Shown in pieces: positions 11,900 to 25,000 of a stretch of DNA of 64,000 nucleotides. Under the pieces are notes generated by a model. The model did not search any database. It saw only the letters and a list, made by a program, of their open reading frames with translations, and had not been told where the DNA came from. The stretch is taken from the NCBI GenBank assembly GCA_024803745.1, contig JANJXV010000195.1, positions 1,789,369 through 1,853,368 of the forward strand, read 5' to 3'. Within the stretch, counting starts at the first letter, position 1; the number at the start of each line of letters is the position of its first letter. The stretch is from Megascapheus bottae (Eukaryota > Chordata > Mammalia > Rodentia > Geomyidae). The translations under genes and the position numbers were made by a program.

Positions 11900-14800
11900 G
11901 GTGGTGTGTGAAGTCATAGAATGCAGGTGTGTGAAGTCATAGAATGGCGGTGTGTGAAGTCATGGAATGGAGGTGTGTGAAGTCACAGAATGGACGTGTG
12001 TGAAGACATAGAATGGAGGTGTGTGAAGTCAGAATGGAGGTGGGTGAAGCCACAGAATGGAGGTGTGTGAAGTAACAGAATGGAGGTGTGTGAAGTCACA
12101 GAATGGAGGTGAGTGTAGTCATAGATTGCCGGTGTGTGAATTCAAAGAATGTAGTTGTGTGAAGTCATAATGGAGGTGTGTGAAGTCACAGAATGTAGGT
12201 GTGTGAAGTAAAAGCATGGAGATGTGTGAAGTCACAATGGAGGTATATGAAATCACAGAATGAAGTTGGGTGAAGTCATAGAATGGAGGGTTCTGAAGAC
12301 AGAATGGAAGTGTGTGAGGTCACAGAATGGAGGTGAGTGAAGTCACAGAGGGAGGATATGTAGTCATACAATGGAAGTTTGTGACGTCAGGGAATGGAGG
12401 TATGTTAAGACACAGAATGAAGGTGAGTGAAGTCACAGTGTGGAATTGTGTGAAGTCCTAGAATGAAGGGGTGTGAAGTCCTAGAATGGAGGTGAGTGAA
12501 GTCACAGAATGCAGGTGTGTGAAGTCACAGAATGGAGGTGTGTGAAGTCACAGAATGGAGGTGTGTGAAGTCACAGAATAGGAGGTGTGTGAAGTCACAG
12601 AATGGAGGTGTGTGAAGTCACAGAATGTAGTTGTGTGAAGTCAAAATGGAGGTGTGTGAAGTCACAGAATGGAGGTGTGTGAAGTCAAAGAATGGAGGTG
12701 TGTGAAGTCACAGAATGGAGGTGTGTGAAGTCACAGAATGGAGGTGTGTGAAGTCAGAATGGAGGGGTGTGAAGTAATAGAATGGAGGTGTGTGAAGTCA
12801 GAATGTAGGTGTGTGAAGTCACAGAATGGGGGTGTGTGAACTCAGAATGGAGGTGTGTGAAGTCAGAATGGAGGTGGATGAAGTCACAGAATGGAGGTGT
12901 GTGAACTCAAAATGGAGGTGTGTGAAGTCAGAATGGAGGTGTATGAAGTCACAGAATGGAGGTGTGTGAAGTCATAGAATGGAGGTGTGTGAAGTCACAG
13001 AATGGGGGTGTGTGAAGTTACAGAATGGAGGTGTGTAAAGTCAAAATGGAGGTGTGTGAAGTCATAGAATGGAGGGGTGTGAGGTCACAGAATGGAGGTG
13101 TGTGAAGAGAGATTGGGGGTGTGTGAAATCATAGAATGGAGGTGTGTGAAGTCAGAATGGAGGTGTGTGAAGTCATAGAGTGGAGGTGTTTGAAGTCACA
13201 GAATGAAGGTGTCAGAAGTCAGAGAATCGAGGTGTGTGCAGTCATAGAATGGAGGTGTGTGAAGTCAAAGAGGAGGTGTGTGAAGTCAGAATGGAGGTAT
13301 GTGAAGTCACAGAATGGAGGTGTGTGAACTCAGAATGGAGGAGTGTGAAGTCACAGAATGGAGGTGTGTGAAGTCATAGAATGGACGTGTGTGAAGTCAT
13401 AGAAGGGAGGTGTGTAAAGTCAGTACGGAGGTGTGTGAAGTCAGACTGGAGGTGAGTGAAGTCATAATATGGATGTTTGTGAAGTAAGAATGGAGTTGTG
13501 TGAAGTCATAGAATGGAGGTGTGTGAAGTCACAAAATGTAGGTGTGTGAAGTCATAGAATTGAGGTGTGTGTATAGTCATAGAATGCAGGTGTTAAAGTC
13601 ACATAATGGAGGTGTGTGAACACAGAATGGTGGTGTGTTCAGTCACAGAATGGAGGTGTGTAAAGTCCTAGAATGGACGTGTGTGAAGTCATAGAATGGA
13701 GGTGTGTGAAGTCAGAATGGAGGTGTGTGAAGTCACAGAATGGAGGTGTGTGAACTCAGAATGGAGTTGTTTGAAGTCACAGAATGAAGATGTGTGAAGT
13801 CATAGAATGGAGGTGTGTGAAGTCATAGAATGGAGGTGTGTGAAGTCACAATGGAGGTGTATGAAGTCACAGAATGGATTTGTGTGAAGTCAGAATGGAG
13901 GTGTTTGAAGTCACAGAATGAAGGTGTGTGAAATCACAGAATGGAGGTGTGTGAAGTCAGAATGGAGGTGTGTGAAATCATAGAATGGAGGTTTGTGAAC
14001 TCAGAATGCAGGTGTGTGAAATCGGAATGGAGGTGTGTGAAGTCAAAGAATGGAGGTGTGTGAAGTCATAGAATGGAGGTTGTTAAGTCATAGAATGGAG
14101 GTGTGTAAAGTCATAGAATGGAAGTGTGTGAAGTCAGAATGGAGGTGTGTGAAGTCAGAGTGGAGGTGTGTGAAGTCACAGAATGAAGGTGTGTGAAGTC
14201 ACAGAATGGAGGTGTGTGAAGTCACAGACTGGAGGTGTGTGAAGTCACAGAATGGAGGTGTGTGATGACATAGAATGGAGGTTTGTGAAGTCAAAGAGGA
14301 GGTGTGTGAAGTCAGAATGGAGGTGTGTGACGTCACAGAATGCAGGTGTGTGAACTCAGAATGGAGGTGTGTGAAGTCACAGATTGGAGGTGTGTGAAGT
14401 CATAGAATGGACGTGTGTGAAGTCATAGAATGGAGGTGTGTGAAGTCAGAATGGAGGTGTGTGAAGTCAGAGTGGAGGTGTGTGAAGTCACAGAATGGAT
14501 GTGTGTGAAGTCACAGAATGGAGATGTGTAAAGTCATAGAATGGAGGTGTGTGAAGTCAAAGAGGAGGTGTGTGAAGTCATAGAATGGCGGTGTGTGAAG
14601 TCACAGAATGGAGGTGTGTGAAGACATAGAATGGAGGTGTGTGAAGTCAGAATGGAGGTGTGTGAAGTCACAGAATGGAGGTGTGTGAAGTAACAGAATG
14701 GAGGTGTGTGAAGTCACAGAATGGAGGTGAGTGTAGTCATAGATTGCAGGTGTGTGAAGTCACAGAATGGAGGTGTATGAAGTAAAAGAATGGAGATGTG

Positions 14801-15130
14801 TGAAGTCAGAATGGAGGTATATGAAGTCACAAAATGGAGTTGGGTGAAGTCATAGAATGGAGGTTTCTGAAGTCAGAATAGAGGTGTGTGAGGTCACAGA
14901 ATGGAGGTGAGTGAAGTCACAGAAGGGGGATATGTAGTCATAGAATGGAAGTTTGTGACGTCAGGGAATGGAGGTGTGTGAAGACACAGAATGAAGGTCA
15001 GTGAAGTCACAGTGTGGAATTGTGTGAAGTCCTAGAATGGAGGGGTGTGAAGTCCTAGAATGGAGGTGAGTGAAGTCACAGAATGCAGGTGTGTGAAGTC
15101 ACAGAATGGAGGTGTGTGAAGTCACAGAAT
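11900..15130 (+). repeat. Class I ~3.2-kb HOR, first of a tandem pair
   Basis: The unit contains a cassette at 12.35 kb, the TGTAGTTG variant near 12628, the GATTGGGGG marker near 13108, CAGTACGG near 13430, GTTCAGTCAC near 13638, GATGACA at 14264 and a second cassette at 14.92 kb. The following unit repeats this order at an offset of 3231 bp near 12129/15360 and 3277 bp at the GATTGGGGG marker, the 46-bp change being two monomers. It overlaps the right part of the 9-kb duplicated block. Confidence 0.75.
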
Positions 15131-17930
15131 GGTGGTGTGTGAAGTCATAGAATGCAGGTGTGTGAAGTCATAGAATGGCGGTGTGTGAAGTCATGGAATG
15201 GAGGTGTGTGAAGTCACAGAATGGACGTGTGTGAAGACATAGAATGGAGGTGTGTGAAGTCAGAATGGAGGTGCGTGAAGCCACAGAATGGAGGTGTGTG
15301 AAGTAACAGAATGGAGGTGTGTGAAGTCACAGAATGGAGGTGAGTGTAGTCATAGATTGCCGGTGTGTGAATTCACAGAATGTAGTTGTGTGAAGTCAAA
15401 ATGGAGGTGTGTGAAGTCACAGAATGTAGGTGTGTGAAGTAAAAGTATGGAGATGTGTGAAGTCACAATGGAGGTATATGAAATCACAGAATGAAGTTGG
15501 GTGAAGTCATAGAATGGAGGGTTCTGAAGACAGAATGGAAGTGTGTGAGGTCACAGAATGGAGGTGAGTGAAGTCACAGAGGGAGGATATGTAGTCATAC
15601 AATGGAAGTTTGTGACGTCAGGGAATGGAGGTGTGTGAAGACACAGAATGAAGGTGAGTGAAGTCACAGTGTGGAATTGTGTGAAGTCCTAGAATGAAGG
15701 GGTGTGAAGTCCTAGAATGGAGGTGAGTGAAGTCACAGAATGCAGGTGTGTGAAGTCACAGAATGGAAGTGTGTGAAGTCACAGAATGGAGGTGTGTGAA
15801 GTCACAGAATATGAGGTGTGTGAAGTCACAGAATGGAGGTGTGTGAAGTCACAGAATGTAGTTGTGTGAAGTCAAAATGGAGGTGTGTGCAGTCACAGAA
15901 TGGAGGTGTGTGAAGTCAAAGAATGGAGGTGTGTGAAGTCACAGAATGGAGGTGTGTGAAGTCACAGAATGGAGGTGTGTGAAGTCAGAATGGAGGGGTG
16001 TGAAGTAATAGAATGGAGGTGTGTGAAGTCAGAATGTAGGTGTGTGAAGTCACAGAATGGAGGTGTGTGAACTCAGAATGGAGGTGTGTGAAGTCAGAAT
16101 GGAGGTGGGTGAAGTCACAGAATGGAGGTGTGTGAACTCAGAATGGAGGTGTGTGAAGTCAGAATGGAGGTGGGTCAAGTCACAGAATGGAGGTGTGTGA
16201 AGTCAGAGAATGGAGGTGTATGAAGTCACAGAATGGAGGTGTGTGAAGTCATAGAATGGAGGTGTGTGAAGTCACAGAATGGGGGTGTGTGAAGTCACAG
16301 AATGGAGGTGTGTAAAGTCAAAATGGAGGTGTGTGAAGTCATAGAATGGAGGTGTGTGAGGTCACAGAATGGAGGTGTGTGAAGAGAGATTGGGGGTGTG
16401 TGAAATCATAGAATGGAGGTGTGTGAAGTCAGAATGGAGGTGTGTGAAGTCATAGAGTGGAGGTGTTTGAAGTCACAGAATGAAGGTGTCAGAAGTCAGA
16501 GAATCGAGGTGTGTGCAGTCATAGAATGGAGGTGTGTGAAGTCAAAGAGGAGGTGTGTGAAGTCAGAATGGAGGTATGTGAAGTCACAGAATGGAGGTGT
16601 GTGAACTCAGAATGGAGGAGTGTGAAGTCACAGAATGGAGGTGTGTGAAGTCATAGAATGGACGTGTGTGAAGTCATAGAAGGGAGGTGTGTAAAGTCAG
16701 TACGGAGGTGTGTGAAGTCAGACTGGAGGTGAGTGAAGTCATAATATGGATGTTTGTGAAGTAAGAATGGAGTTGTGTGAAGTCATAGAATGGAGGTGTG
16801 TGAAGTCACAGAATGTAGGTGTGTGAAGTCATAGAATTGAGGTGTGTGTATAGTCATATAATGGAGGTGTTAAAGTCACAGAATGGAGGTGTGTGAACAC
16901 AGAATGGTGGTGTGTTCAGTCACAAAATGGAGGTGTGTAAAGTCATAGAATGGACGTGTGTGAAGTCATAGAATGGAGGTGTGTGAAGTCAGAATGGAGG
17001 TGTGTGAAGTCACAGAATGGAGGTGTGTGAACTCAGAATGGAGTTGTTTGAAGTCACAGAATGAAGATGTGTGAAGTCATAGAATGGAGGTGTGTGAAGT
17101 CATAGAATGGAGGTGTGTGAAGTCACAATGGAGGTGTATGAAGTCACAGAATGGATTTGTGTGAAGTCAGAATGGAGGTGTTTGAAGTCACAGAATGAAG
17201 GTGTGTGAAATCACAGAATGGAGGTGTGTGAAGTCAGAATGGAGGTGTGTGAAATCATAGAATGGAGGTTTGTGAACTCAGAATGCAGGTGTGTGAAATC
17301 GGAATGGAGGTGTGTGAAGTCAAAGAATGAAGGTGTGTGAAGTCATAGAATGGAGGTTGTTAAGTCATAGAATGGAGGTGTGTAAAGTCATAGAATGGAA
17401 GTGTGTGAAGTCAGAATGGAGGTGTGTGAAGTCAGAGTGGAGGTGTGTGAAGTCACAGAATGAAGGTGTGTGAAGTCACAGAATGGAGGTGTGTGAAGTC
17501 ACAGACTGGAGGTGTGTGAAGTCACAGAATGGAGGTGTGTGATGACATAGAATGGAGGTTTGTGAAGTCAAAGAGGAGGTGTGTGAAGTCAGAATGGAGG
17601 TGTGTGACGTCACAGAATGCAGGTGTGTGAACTCAGAATGGAGGTGTGTGAAGTCACAGATTGGAGGTGTGTGAAGTCATAGAATGGACGTGTGTGAAGT
17701 CATAGAATGGAGGTGTGTGAAGTCAGAATGGAGGTGTGTGAAGTCAGAGTGGAGGTGTGTGAAGTCACAGAATGGATGTGTGTGAAGTCACAGAATGGAG
17801 AGGTGTAAAGTCATAGAATGGAGGTGTGTGAAGTCAAAGAGGAGGTGTGTGAAGTCATAGAATGGCGGTGTGTGAAGTCATGGAATGGAGGTGTGTGAAG
17901 TCACAGAATGGAGGTGTGTGAAGACATAGA
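15131..17930 (+). repeat. Class I ~3.2-kb HOR, second of the pair, truncated
   Basis: This repeats the preceding unit marker by marker: cassette near 15613, TGTAGTTG near 15857, GATTGGGGG near 16385, GTCAGAAGTC near 16490, CAGTACGG near 16699, GTTCAGTCAC near 16914 and GATGACA near 17543. It stops short of the second cassette at about 17.93 kb, where the class II family begins. This extra unit has no counterpart in the 26-35 kb copy of the block. Confidence 0.75.
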
Positions 17931-19954
17931 ATGGAGGTGTGTGAAGTCAGAATGGAGGTGTGTGAAGTCAGAGTGGAGGTGTGTGAAGTCACAGAATGGA
18001 GGTTTGTGAAGACAGAATGGAGGTGTGCGAAGTCATAGAATGGAGGTGTGTGAAGTCATAGCATGGCGGTGTGTGAAGTCACAGAATGGAGTTGTGTGAA
18101 GTCAGAATGGAGGTCTGTGAAGTCACAGAATAGACTTGTGTGAAGTCACAGAATGGAGTTATGTGAAGTCAGAATGGAGGTGTGTGAAGTAACAGAATTG
18201 AGGTGTGAGAAGTCACAGAATGGAGGTGTGTGAAGTCACAGAAAGGAGGTGTGTGAAGTCAGAATGGAGGTGTGTAAAGTCAAAGAATGGAGGTGTGTGA
18301 AGTCAGAATGGAGATTTGTTAAGTCATAGTATGGAGGTGTGTGAAGTTACAGAAAGGATGTATGTGAAATCACAGAATGGAGTTGTGTGAAGTCATAGAA
18401 TGGATGTGTGTGAAGTCAAAGAGGAGGTGTGTGAAGTCAGAATGGAGGTGTGTGAAGTCACAGAATGGAGGTGTGTGAAGTCATAGAATGAAAGTGTGTG
18501 AAGTCATAGAATGGAGGTGTGTGGAGTCAGAATGGAGGTGTGTGAAGTCAGAATGGAGGTGTTTGAAGTCATAGAATGGATGTTTGTGAAGTAAGCATGG
18601 AGGTGTATGAAGTCATAGAATGGAGGTGTGTGAAGTCATAGAATGGAGGTGTGCGAAATCATAGAATGGATGTGTGTGAAGTCATAGAATGGCGGTGTGT
18701 GAACTCATAGAATGGAGGTGTGTGAAGTCACAGAATGGAGGTGTGTGAACTCAGAATGGAAGTGTGTGAAATCACAGAATGGAGGTGTGTGAAGACATAC
18801 TATGGAGTTGTGTGAAGTCAGAATGGAGGTGTGTGAAGTAACAGAATGGAGGTGTGTGAAGTAACAGAATGGAGGTGTGTGAAGTCACAGAATGAATGTG
18901 TGAGAAGTCATAGATTGCAGGTGTGTGAAGTCACAGAATGGAGATGTGTGAAGTCAGAATGGAGGTGTGTGAAGTCAGAGAATGGAGGTGTGTGAGGTCA
19001 TAGAATGGAGGTTTCGGAAGTCAGAATGGAGGTGTGTGAAGTCACAGAATGGAGGTGAGTGAAGTCACAGAGGGAAGGTTTGTAGTCATAGAATGGAGGT
19101 TTGTGACGTCAGAGAATGGAGGTGTGTGAAGACACAGAATGAAGGTTAGTGAAGTCACAGTATGGAATTGTGTGAAGTCCTAGAATGGAGTTGTGTGAAG
19201 TCCTAGAATGGAGGTGAGTGAAGTCACAGAATGCAGGTGTGTGAAGTCACAGAATGGAGGTTTGTGAAGTTAAAATGGAGGTGTGTGAAGTCAGAGAATG
19301 GAGGAGTGTGATGTCACAGAATGGAGGTGTGTGAAGTCAGAATGGAAGTGTTTGAAAGCAGAATGGAAGTGTGGAAAGTCATAGAATGGAGGTGTGTGAA
19401 GACAAAGAGGAGGTGTGTAAAGTCAGAATGGAGGTGTGTGAAATCACAGATTAGTGTTGGGTGAAGTCATAGAATGGAGGTGTGTGAAGTCATAGAATGG
19501 AGGTGTGTGAAGTCATAGAATGGAGGTGTGTGAAGCCACAGAATGGAGGTGTGTGAAGTCATAGAATGGAGTTTTCTGAAGTCAGAATGGAGGTGTGTGA
19601 AGTCACAGAATGGAGGTGAGTGAAGTCACAGAGGGAAGGTTTGTAGTCATAGAATGGAGGTGTGTGACGTCAGAGAATGGAGGTGTGTGAAGACACAGAA
19701 TGAAGGTTAGTGAAGTCATAGTATGGAATTGTGTGAAGTCCTAGAATGGAGGTGTGTGAAGTCCTAGAATGGAGGTGAGTGAAGTCACAGAATGCCGGTG
19801 TGTGAAGTCACAGAATGGAGGTTTGTGAAGTTAAAATGGAGGTGTGTGAAGTCAGAGAATGGAGGAGTGTGATGTCACAGAATGGAGGTGTGTGAAGTCA
19901 GAATGGAAGTGTTTGAAAGCAGAATGGAAGTGTGGAAAGTCATAGAATGGAGGT

Positions 19955-20660
19955 GTGTGAAGACAAAGAGGAGGTGTGTAAAGTCAGAATGGAGGTGTGT
20001 GAAGTGAAGAATGGAGGTGTGTGAAGTCACAGAACGGACGTGTGTGAAGTCACAGAATAGAGTTGTGTGAAGTCAGAATGGAGGTGTGTAAAGTCACAGA
20101 ATGAAGGTGTGTGAAGTCACAGAATGGAAGTGTGTGAAGTCATGGAATGGAGGTATGTGAAGTCAAAGAGGATGTGTGTGAAGTCAGAATGGAGTTGTTG
20201 AAGTCACAGAATGAAAGTGTGTAAACTCAGAATGGAGGTGTGTGAAGTCACAGAATGGAGGTGTGTGAAGTCTTAGAATGGACGTGTGTGAAGTGAAAGA
20301 ATGGAGGTGTGTGAAATCATAATGGAGGTGTGTGAAGTCAGATTGGAGGTGGGTGAAATAATTGAATGGATGTTTGTGAAGTAAGAATGGAGTTGTGTGA
20401 CGTCATAGAATAGAGGTGTGAAGGCACAGATTGGAGTTGGATGAAGACATGGAATGGAGGTGTGTGAAGTCACAGAATGGACGTGTGTGACCTCAGAATG
20501 GAGGTGTGTAGTCATAGAATCGCGGTGTGTGTAGTCATAGAATGGAGGTGAGTGAAGTCAAGAATGGAGGTGTGTGAAGTCACAGAATGGACGTGTGTGA
20601 AGTAACAGAATACAATTGTGTGAAGTCAGAATGGAGGTGTGTGAAGTCACAGAATGGAGG
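19955..20660 (+). repeat. ~700-bp sub-repeat inside the 4086-bp unit, first copy
   Basis: This segment recurs 1181 bp downstream within the same unit (about 21136-21841) and therefore also at about 24041-24746 and 25222-25927. A further copy lies at about 333-1038 of the window. It holds the AGTGAAAGAATGG step, the TGACGTCATAGAATAG step and the TGACCTCA step. The second copy differs at several positions, such as GGACGTGTCTG for GGACGTGTGTG, so this internal duplication is older than the 4086-bp duplication that copied both. Confidence 0.8.
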
Positions 20661-21135
20661 TGTGTGAAGTCAGAGTGGAGGTGAGTGAAGTCATAGAATG
20701 GAAGTGTGTGAAGTCAGAATGGAGACAAGTGAAGTCACAGAATGCAGGTGTGTGAAGTCACAGAATGGAGGTGTGTAAAGTAATAGAATGGAAGTGTGTG
20801 AAGTCAAAGAATGGAGGTGTGTGAACTCAGAATGGAGGTGTGTGAAGTCACAGAATGGAGGTGTGTGAAGTCATAGAATGGAGGTGTGTGAAGTCATAGA
20901 ACGGCGGTGTGTGAAGTCACAGAATGGAGTTGTGTGAAGTCAGAATGGAGGTCTGTGAAGTGACAGAATAGACATGTGTGAAGTCACAGAATGGAGTTGT
21001 GTGAAGTCAGAATGGAGGTGTGTGAAGTCACAGAATGGAGGTGTGTGAAGTCATAGAATGGAGGTGTGTGAAGTCACAGAATGGAGGTGTGTGAAGTCAC
21101 AGAATGGAGATGTGTGAAGTCATAGAATGGATGTG

Positions 21136-21841
21136 TGTGAAGTCAAAGAGGAGGTGTGTAAAGTCAGAATGGAGGTGTGTGAAGTGAAGAATGGAGGTGT
21201 GTGAAGTCACAGAATGGACGTGTGTGAAGTCACAGAATAGAGTTGTGTGAAGTCAGAATGGAGGTGTGTAAAGTCACAGAATGAAGGTGTGTGAAGTCAC
21301 AGAATGGAAGTGTGTGAAGTCATGGAATGGAGGTGTGTGAAGTCAAAGAGGATGTCTGTGAAGTCAGAATGGACTTGTGTGAAGTCACAGAATGAAGGTG
21401 TGTAAACTCAGAATGGAGGTGTGTGAAGTCACAGAATGGAGGTGTGTGAAGTGTTAGAATGGACGTGTCTGAAGTGAAAGAATGGAGGTGTGTGAAGTCA
21501 TAATGGAGGTGTGTGAAGCCAGATTGGAGGTGGGTGAAATCATTGAATGGATGTTTGTGAAGTAAGAATGGAGTTGTGTGACGTCATAGAATAGAGGTGT
21601 GAAGACACAGATTGGAGTTGGGTGAAGACATGGAATGGAGGTGTGTGAAGTCACAGAATAGACGTGTGTGACCTCAGAATGGAGGTGTGTAGTCATAGAA
21701 TCGCGGTGTGTGTAGTCATAGAATGGAGGTGAGTGAAGTCAAGAATGGAGGTGTGTGAAGTCACAGAATGGACGTGTGTGAAGTCACAGAATACAGTTGT
21801 GTGAAGTCAGAATGGAGGTGTGTGAAGTCACAGAATGAAGG
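21136..21841 (+). repeat. ~700-bp sub-repeat inside the 4086-bp unit, second copy
   Basis: This is the partner of the segment at 19955-20660 at an offset of 1181 bp. Copy-specific changes (GTGTTAG near 21450, GCCAGATTGG near 21518) are retained in the homologous position of the second 4086-bp unit, which shows the order of events. Confidence 0.78.
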
Positions 21842-22060
21842 TGTGTGAAATCACAGAATGGAGGTGTGTAAAGTAATAGAATGGAAGTGTGTGAAGTCAC
21901 AGAATGGAGGTTTGTAAAGTCATAGAATGGAAGTGTGTGAAGTCAAAGAATGGAGGTGTGTGAACTCAGAATGGAGGTGTGTGAAGTCACAGAATGGAGG
22001 TGTGTGAAGTCATAGAATGGAGGTGTGTGAAGTCAGAATGGAGGTGTGTGAAGTCAGAGT

Positions 22061-25000
22061 GGAGGTGTGTGAAGTCACAGAATGGAGGTTTGTGAAGACA
22101 GAATGGAGGTGTGCGAAGTCATAGAATGGAGGTGTGTGAAGTCATAGCATGGCGGTGTTTGAAGTCACAGAATGGAGTTGTGTGAAGTCAGAATGGAGGT
22201 CTGTGAAGTCACAGAATAGACTTGTGTGAAGTCACAGAATGGAGTTATGTGAAGTCAGAATGGAGGTGTGTGAAGTAACAGAATTGAGGTGTGAGAAGTC
22301 ACAGAATGGAGGTGTGTGAAGTCACAGAATGGAGGTGTGTGAAGTCAGAATGGAGGTGTGTAAAGTCAAAGAATGGAGGTGTGTGAAGTCAGAATGGAGA
22401 TTTGTTAAGTCATAGTATGGAGGTGTGTGAAGTTACAGAAAGGATGTATGTGAAATCACAGAATGGAGTTGTGTGAAGTCATAGAATGGATGTGTGTGAA
22501 GTCAAAGAGGAGGTGTGTGAAGTCAGAATGGAGGTGTGTGAAGTCACAGAATGGAGGTGTGTGAAGTCATAGAATGAAAGTGTGTGAAGTCATAGAATGG
22601 AGGTGTGTGGAGTCAGAATGGAGGTGTGTGAAGTCAGAATGGAGGTGTTTGAAGTCATAGAATGGATGTTTGTGAAGTAAGCATGGAGGTGTATGAAGTC
22701 ATAGAATGGAGGTGTGTGAAGTCATAGAATGGAGGTGTGCGAAATCATAGAATGGATGTGTGTGAAGTCATGGAATGGCGGTGTGTGAACTCATAGAATG
22801 GAGGTGTGTGAAGTCACAGAATGGAGGTGTGTGAACTCAGAATGGAAGTGTGTGAAATCACAGAATGGAGGTGTGTGAAGACATACTATGGAGTTGTGTG
22901 AAGTCAGAATGGAGGTGTGTGAAGTAACAGAATGGAGGTGTGTGAAGTAACAGAATGGAGGTGTGTGAAGTCACAGAATGAATGTGTGAGAAGTCATAGA
23001 TTGCAGGTGTGTGAAGTCACAGAATGGAGATGTGTGAAGTCAGAATGGAGGTGTGTGAAGTCAGAGAATGGAGGTGTGTGAGGTCATAGAATGGAGGTTT
23101 CGGAAGTCAGAATGGAGGTGTGTGAAGTCACAGAATGGAGGTGAGTGAAGTCACAGAGGGAAGGTTTGTAGTCATAGAATGGAGGTTTGTGACGTCAGAG
23201 AATGGAGGTGTGTGAAGACACAGAATGAAGGTTAGTGAAGTCACAGTATGGAATTGTGTGAAGTCCTATAATGGAGTTGTGTGAAGTCCTAGAATGGAGG
23301 TGAGTGAAGTCACAGAATGCAGGTGTGTGAAGTCACAGAATGGAGGTTTGTGAAGTTAAAATGGAGGTGTGTGAAGTCAGAGAATGGAGGAGTATGATGT
23401 CACAGAATGGAGGTGTGTGAAGTCAGAACGGAAGTGTTTGAAAGCAGAATGGAAGTGTGGAAAGTCATAGAATGGAGGTGTGTGAAGACAAAGAGGAGGT
23501 GTGTAAAGTCAGAATGGAGGTGTGTGAAATCACAGATTAGTGTTGGGTGAAGTCATAGAATGGAGGTGTGTGAAGTCATAGAATGGAGGTGTGTGAAGTC
23601 ATAGAATGGAGGTGTGTGAAGCCACAGAATGGAGGTGTGTGAAGTCATAGAATGGAGTTTTCTGAAGTCAGAATGGAGGTGTGTGAAGTCACAGAATGGA
23701 GGTGAGTGAAGTCACAGAGGGAAGGTTTGTAGTCATAGAATGGAGGTGTGTGACGTCAGAGAATGGAGGTGTGTGAAGACACAGAATGAAGGTTAGTGAA
23801 GTCATAGTATGGAATTGTGTGAAGTCCTAGAATGGAGGTGTGTGAAGTCCTAGAATGGAGGTGAGTGAAGTCACAGAATTCCGGTGTGTGAAGTCACAGA
23901 ATGGAGGTTTGTGAAGTTAAAATGGAGGTGTGTGATGTCAGAGAATGGAGGAGTGTGATGTCACAGAATGGAGGTGTGTGAAGTCAGAATGGAAGTGTTT
24001 GAAAGCAGAATGGAAGTGTGGAAAGTCATAGAATGGAGGTGTGTGAAGACAAAGAGGAGGTGTGTAAAGTCAGAATGGAGGTGTGTGAAGTGAAGAATGG
24101 AGGTGTGTGAAGTCACAGAACGGACGTGTGTGAAGTCACAGAATAGAGTTGTGTGAAGTCAGAATGGAGGTGTGTAAAGTCACAGAATGAAGGTGTGTGA
24201 AGTCACAGAATGGAAGTGTGTGAAGTCATGGAATGGAGGTGTGTGAAGTCAAAGAGGATGTGTGTGAAGTCAGAATGGAGTTGTTGAAGTCACAGAATGA
24301 AAGTGTGTAAACTCAGAATGGAGGTGTGTGAAGTCACAGAATGGAGGTGTGTGAAGTCTTAGAATGGACGTGTGTGAAGTGAAAGAATGGAGGTGTGTGA
24401 AATCATAATGGAGGTGTGTGAAGTCAGATTGGAGGTGGGTGAAATAATTGAATGGATGTTTGTGAAGTAAGAATGGAGTTGTGTGACGTCATAGAATAGA
24501 GGTGTGAAGGCACAGATTGGAGTTGGATGAAGACATGGAATGGAGGTGTGTGAAGTCACAGAATGGACGTGTGTGACCTCAGAATGGAGGTGTGTAGTCA
24601 TAGAATCGCGGTGTGTGTAGTCATAGAATGGAGGTGAGTGAAGTCAAGAATGGAGGTGTGTGAAGTCACAGAATGGACGTGTGTGAAGTAACAGAATACA
24701 ATTGTGTGAAGTCAGAATGGAGGTGTGTGAAGTCACAGAATGGAGGTGTGTGAAGTCAGAGTGGAGGTGAGTGAAGTCATAGAATGGAAGTGTGTGAAGT
24801 CAGAATGGAGATAAGTGAAGTCACAGAATGCAGGTGTGTGAAGTCACAGAATGGAGGTGTGTAAAGTAATAGAATGGAAGTGTGTGAAGTCAAAGAATGG
24901 AGGTGTGTGAACTCAGAATGGAGGTGTGTGAAGTCACAGAATGGAGGTGTGTGAAGTCATAGAATGGAGGTGTGTGAAGTCATAGAACGGCGGTGTGTGA

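Larger units (their letters stand above)
6060..15060 (+). repeat. ~9-kb class I block, copy 1 of a distant duplication
   Basis: This block is matched by about 26430-35070. The offset is 20,373 at the GATGACA marker (6123 vs 26496), 20,348 at 7421/27769 and 9301/29649, 20,256 at 9772/30028, 20,191 at 12355/32546, 19,948 at 14264/34212 and 19,971 at 14929/34900. Each step is a small deletion or insertion, mostly a whole number of monomers, the largest about 243 bp. Point differences between the steps are few. Marker order is cassette (6.83 kb), Z block, cassette (9.29 kb), GATTGGGGG marker (10.10 kb), two cassettes (11.69 and 12.35 kb), GATTGGGGG (13.11 kb), cassette (14.92 kb). Confidence 0.85.
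17975..22060 (+). repeat. Class II HOR, 4086-bp unit, copy 1
   Basis: This unit recurs immediately downstream at a constant offset of 4086 bp, for example GGTTTGTGAAGACA at 18001 and 22087. It has two cassettes 560 bp apart (G-runs near 19070 and 19631), the GAAAGC linkers, and the TGACCTCA variant near 20490. By eye I found about a dozen substitutions between the two copies and no length change. The left boundary is uncertain by about 100 bp because the flanking class I monomers are similar. Confidence 0.9.
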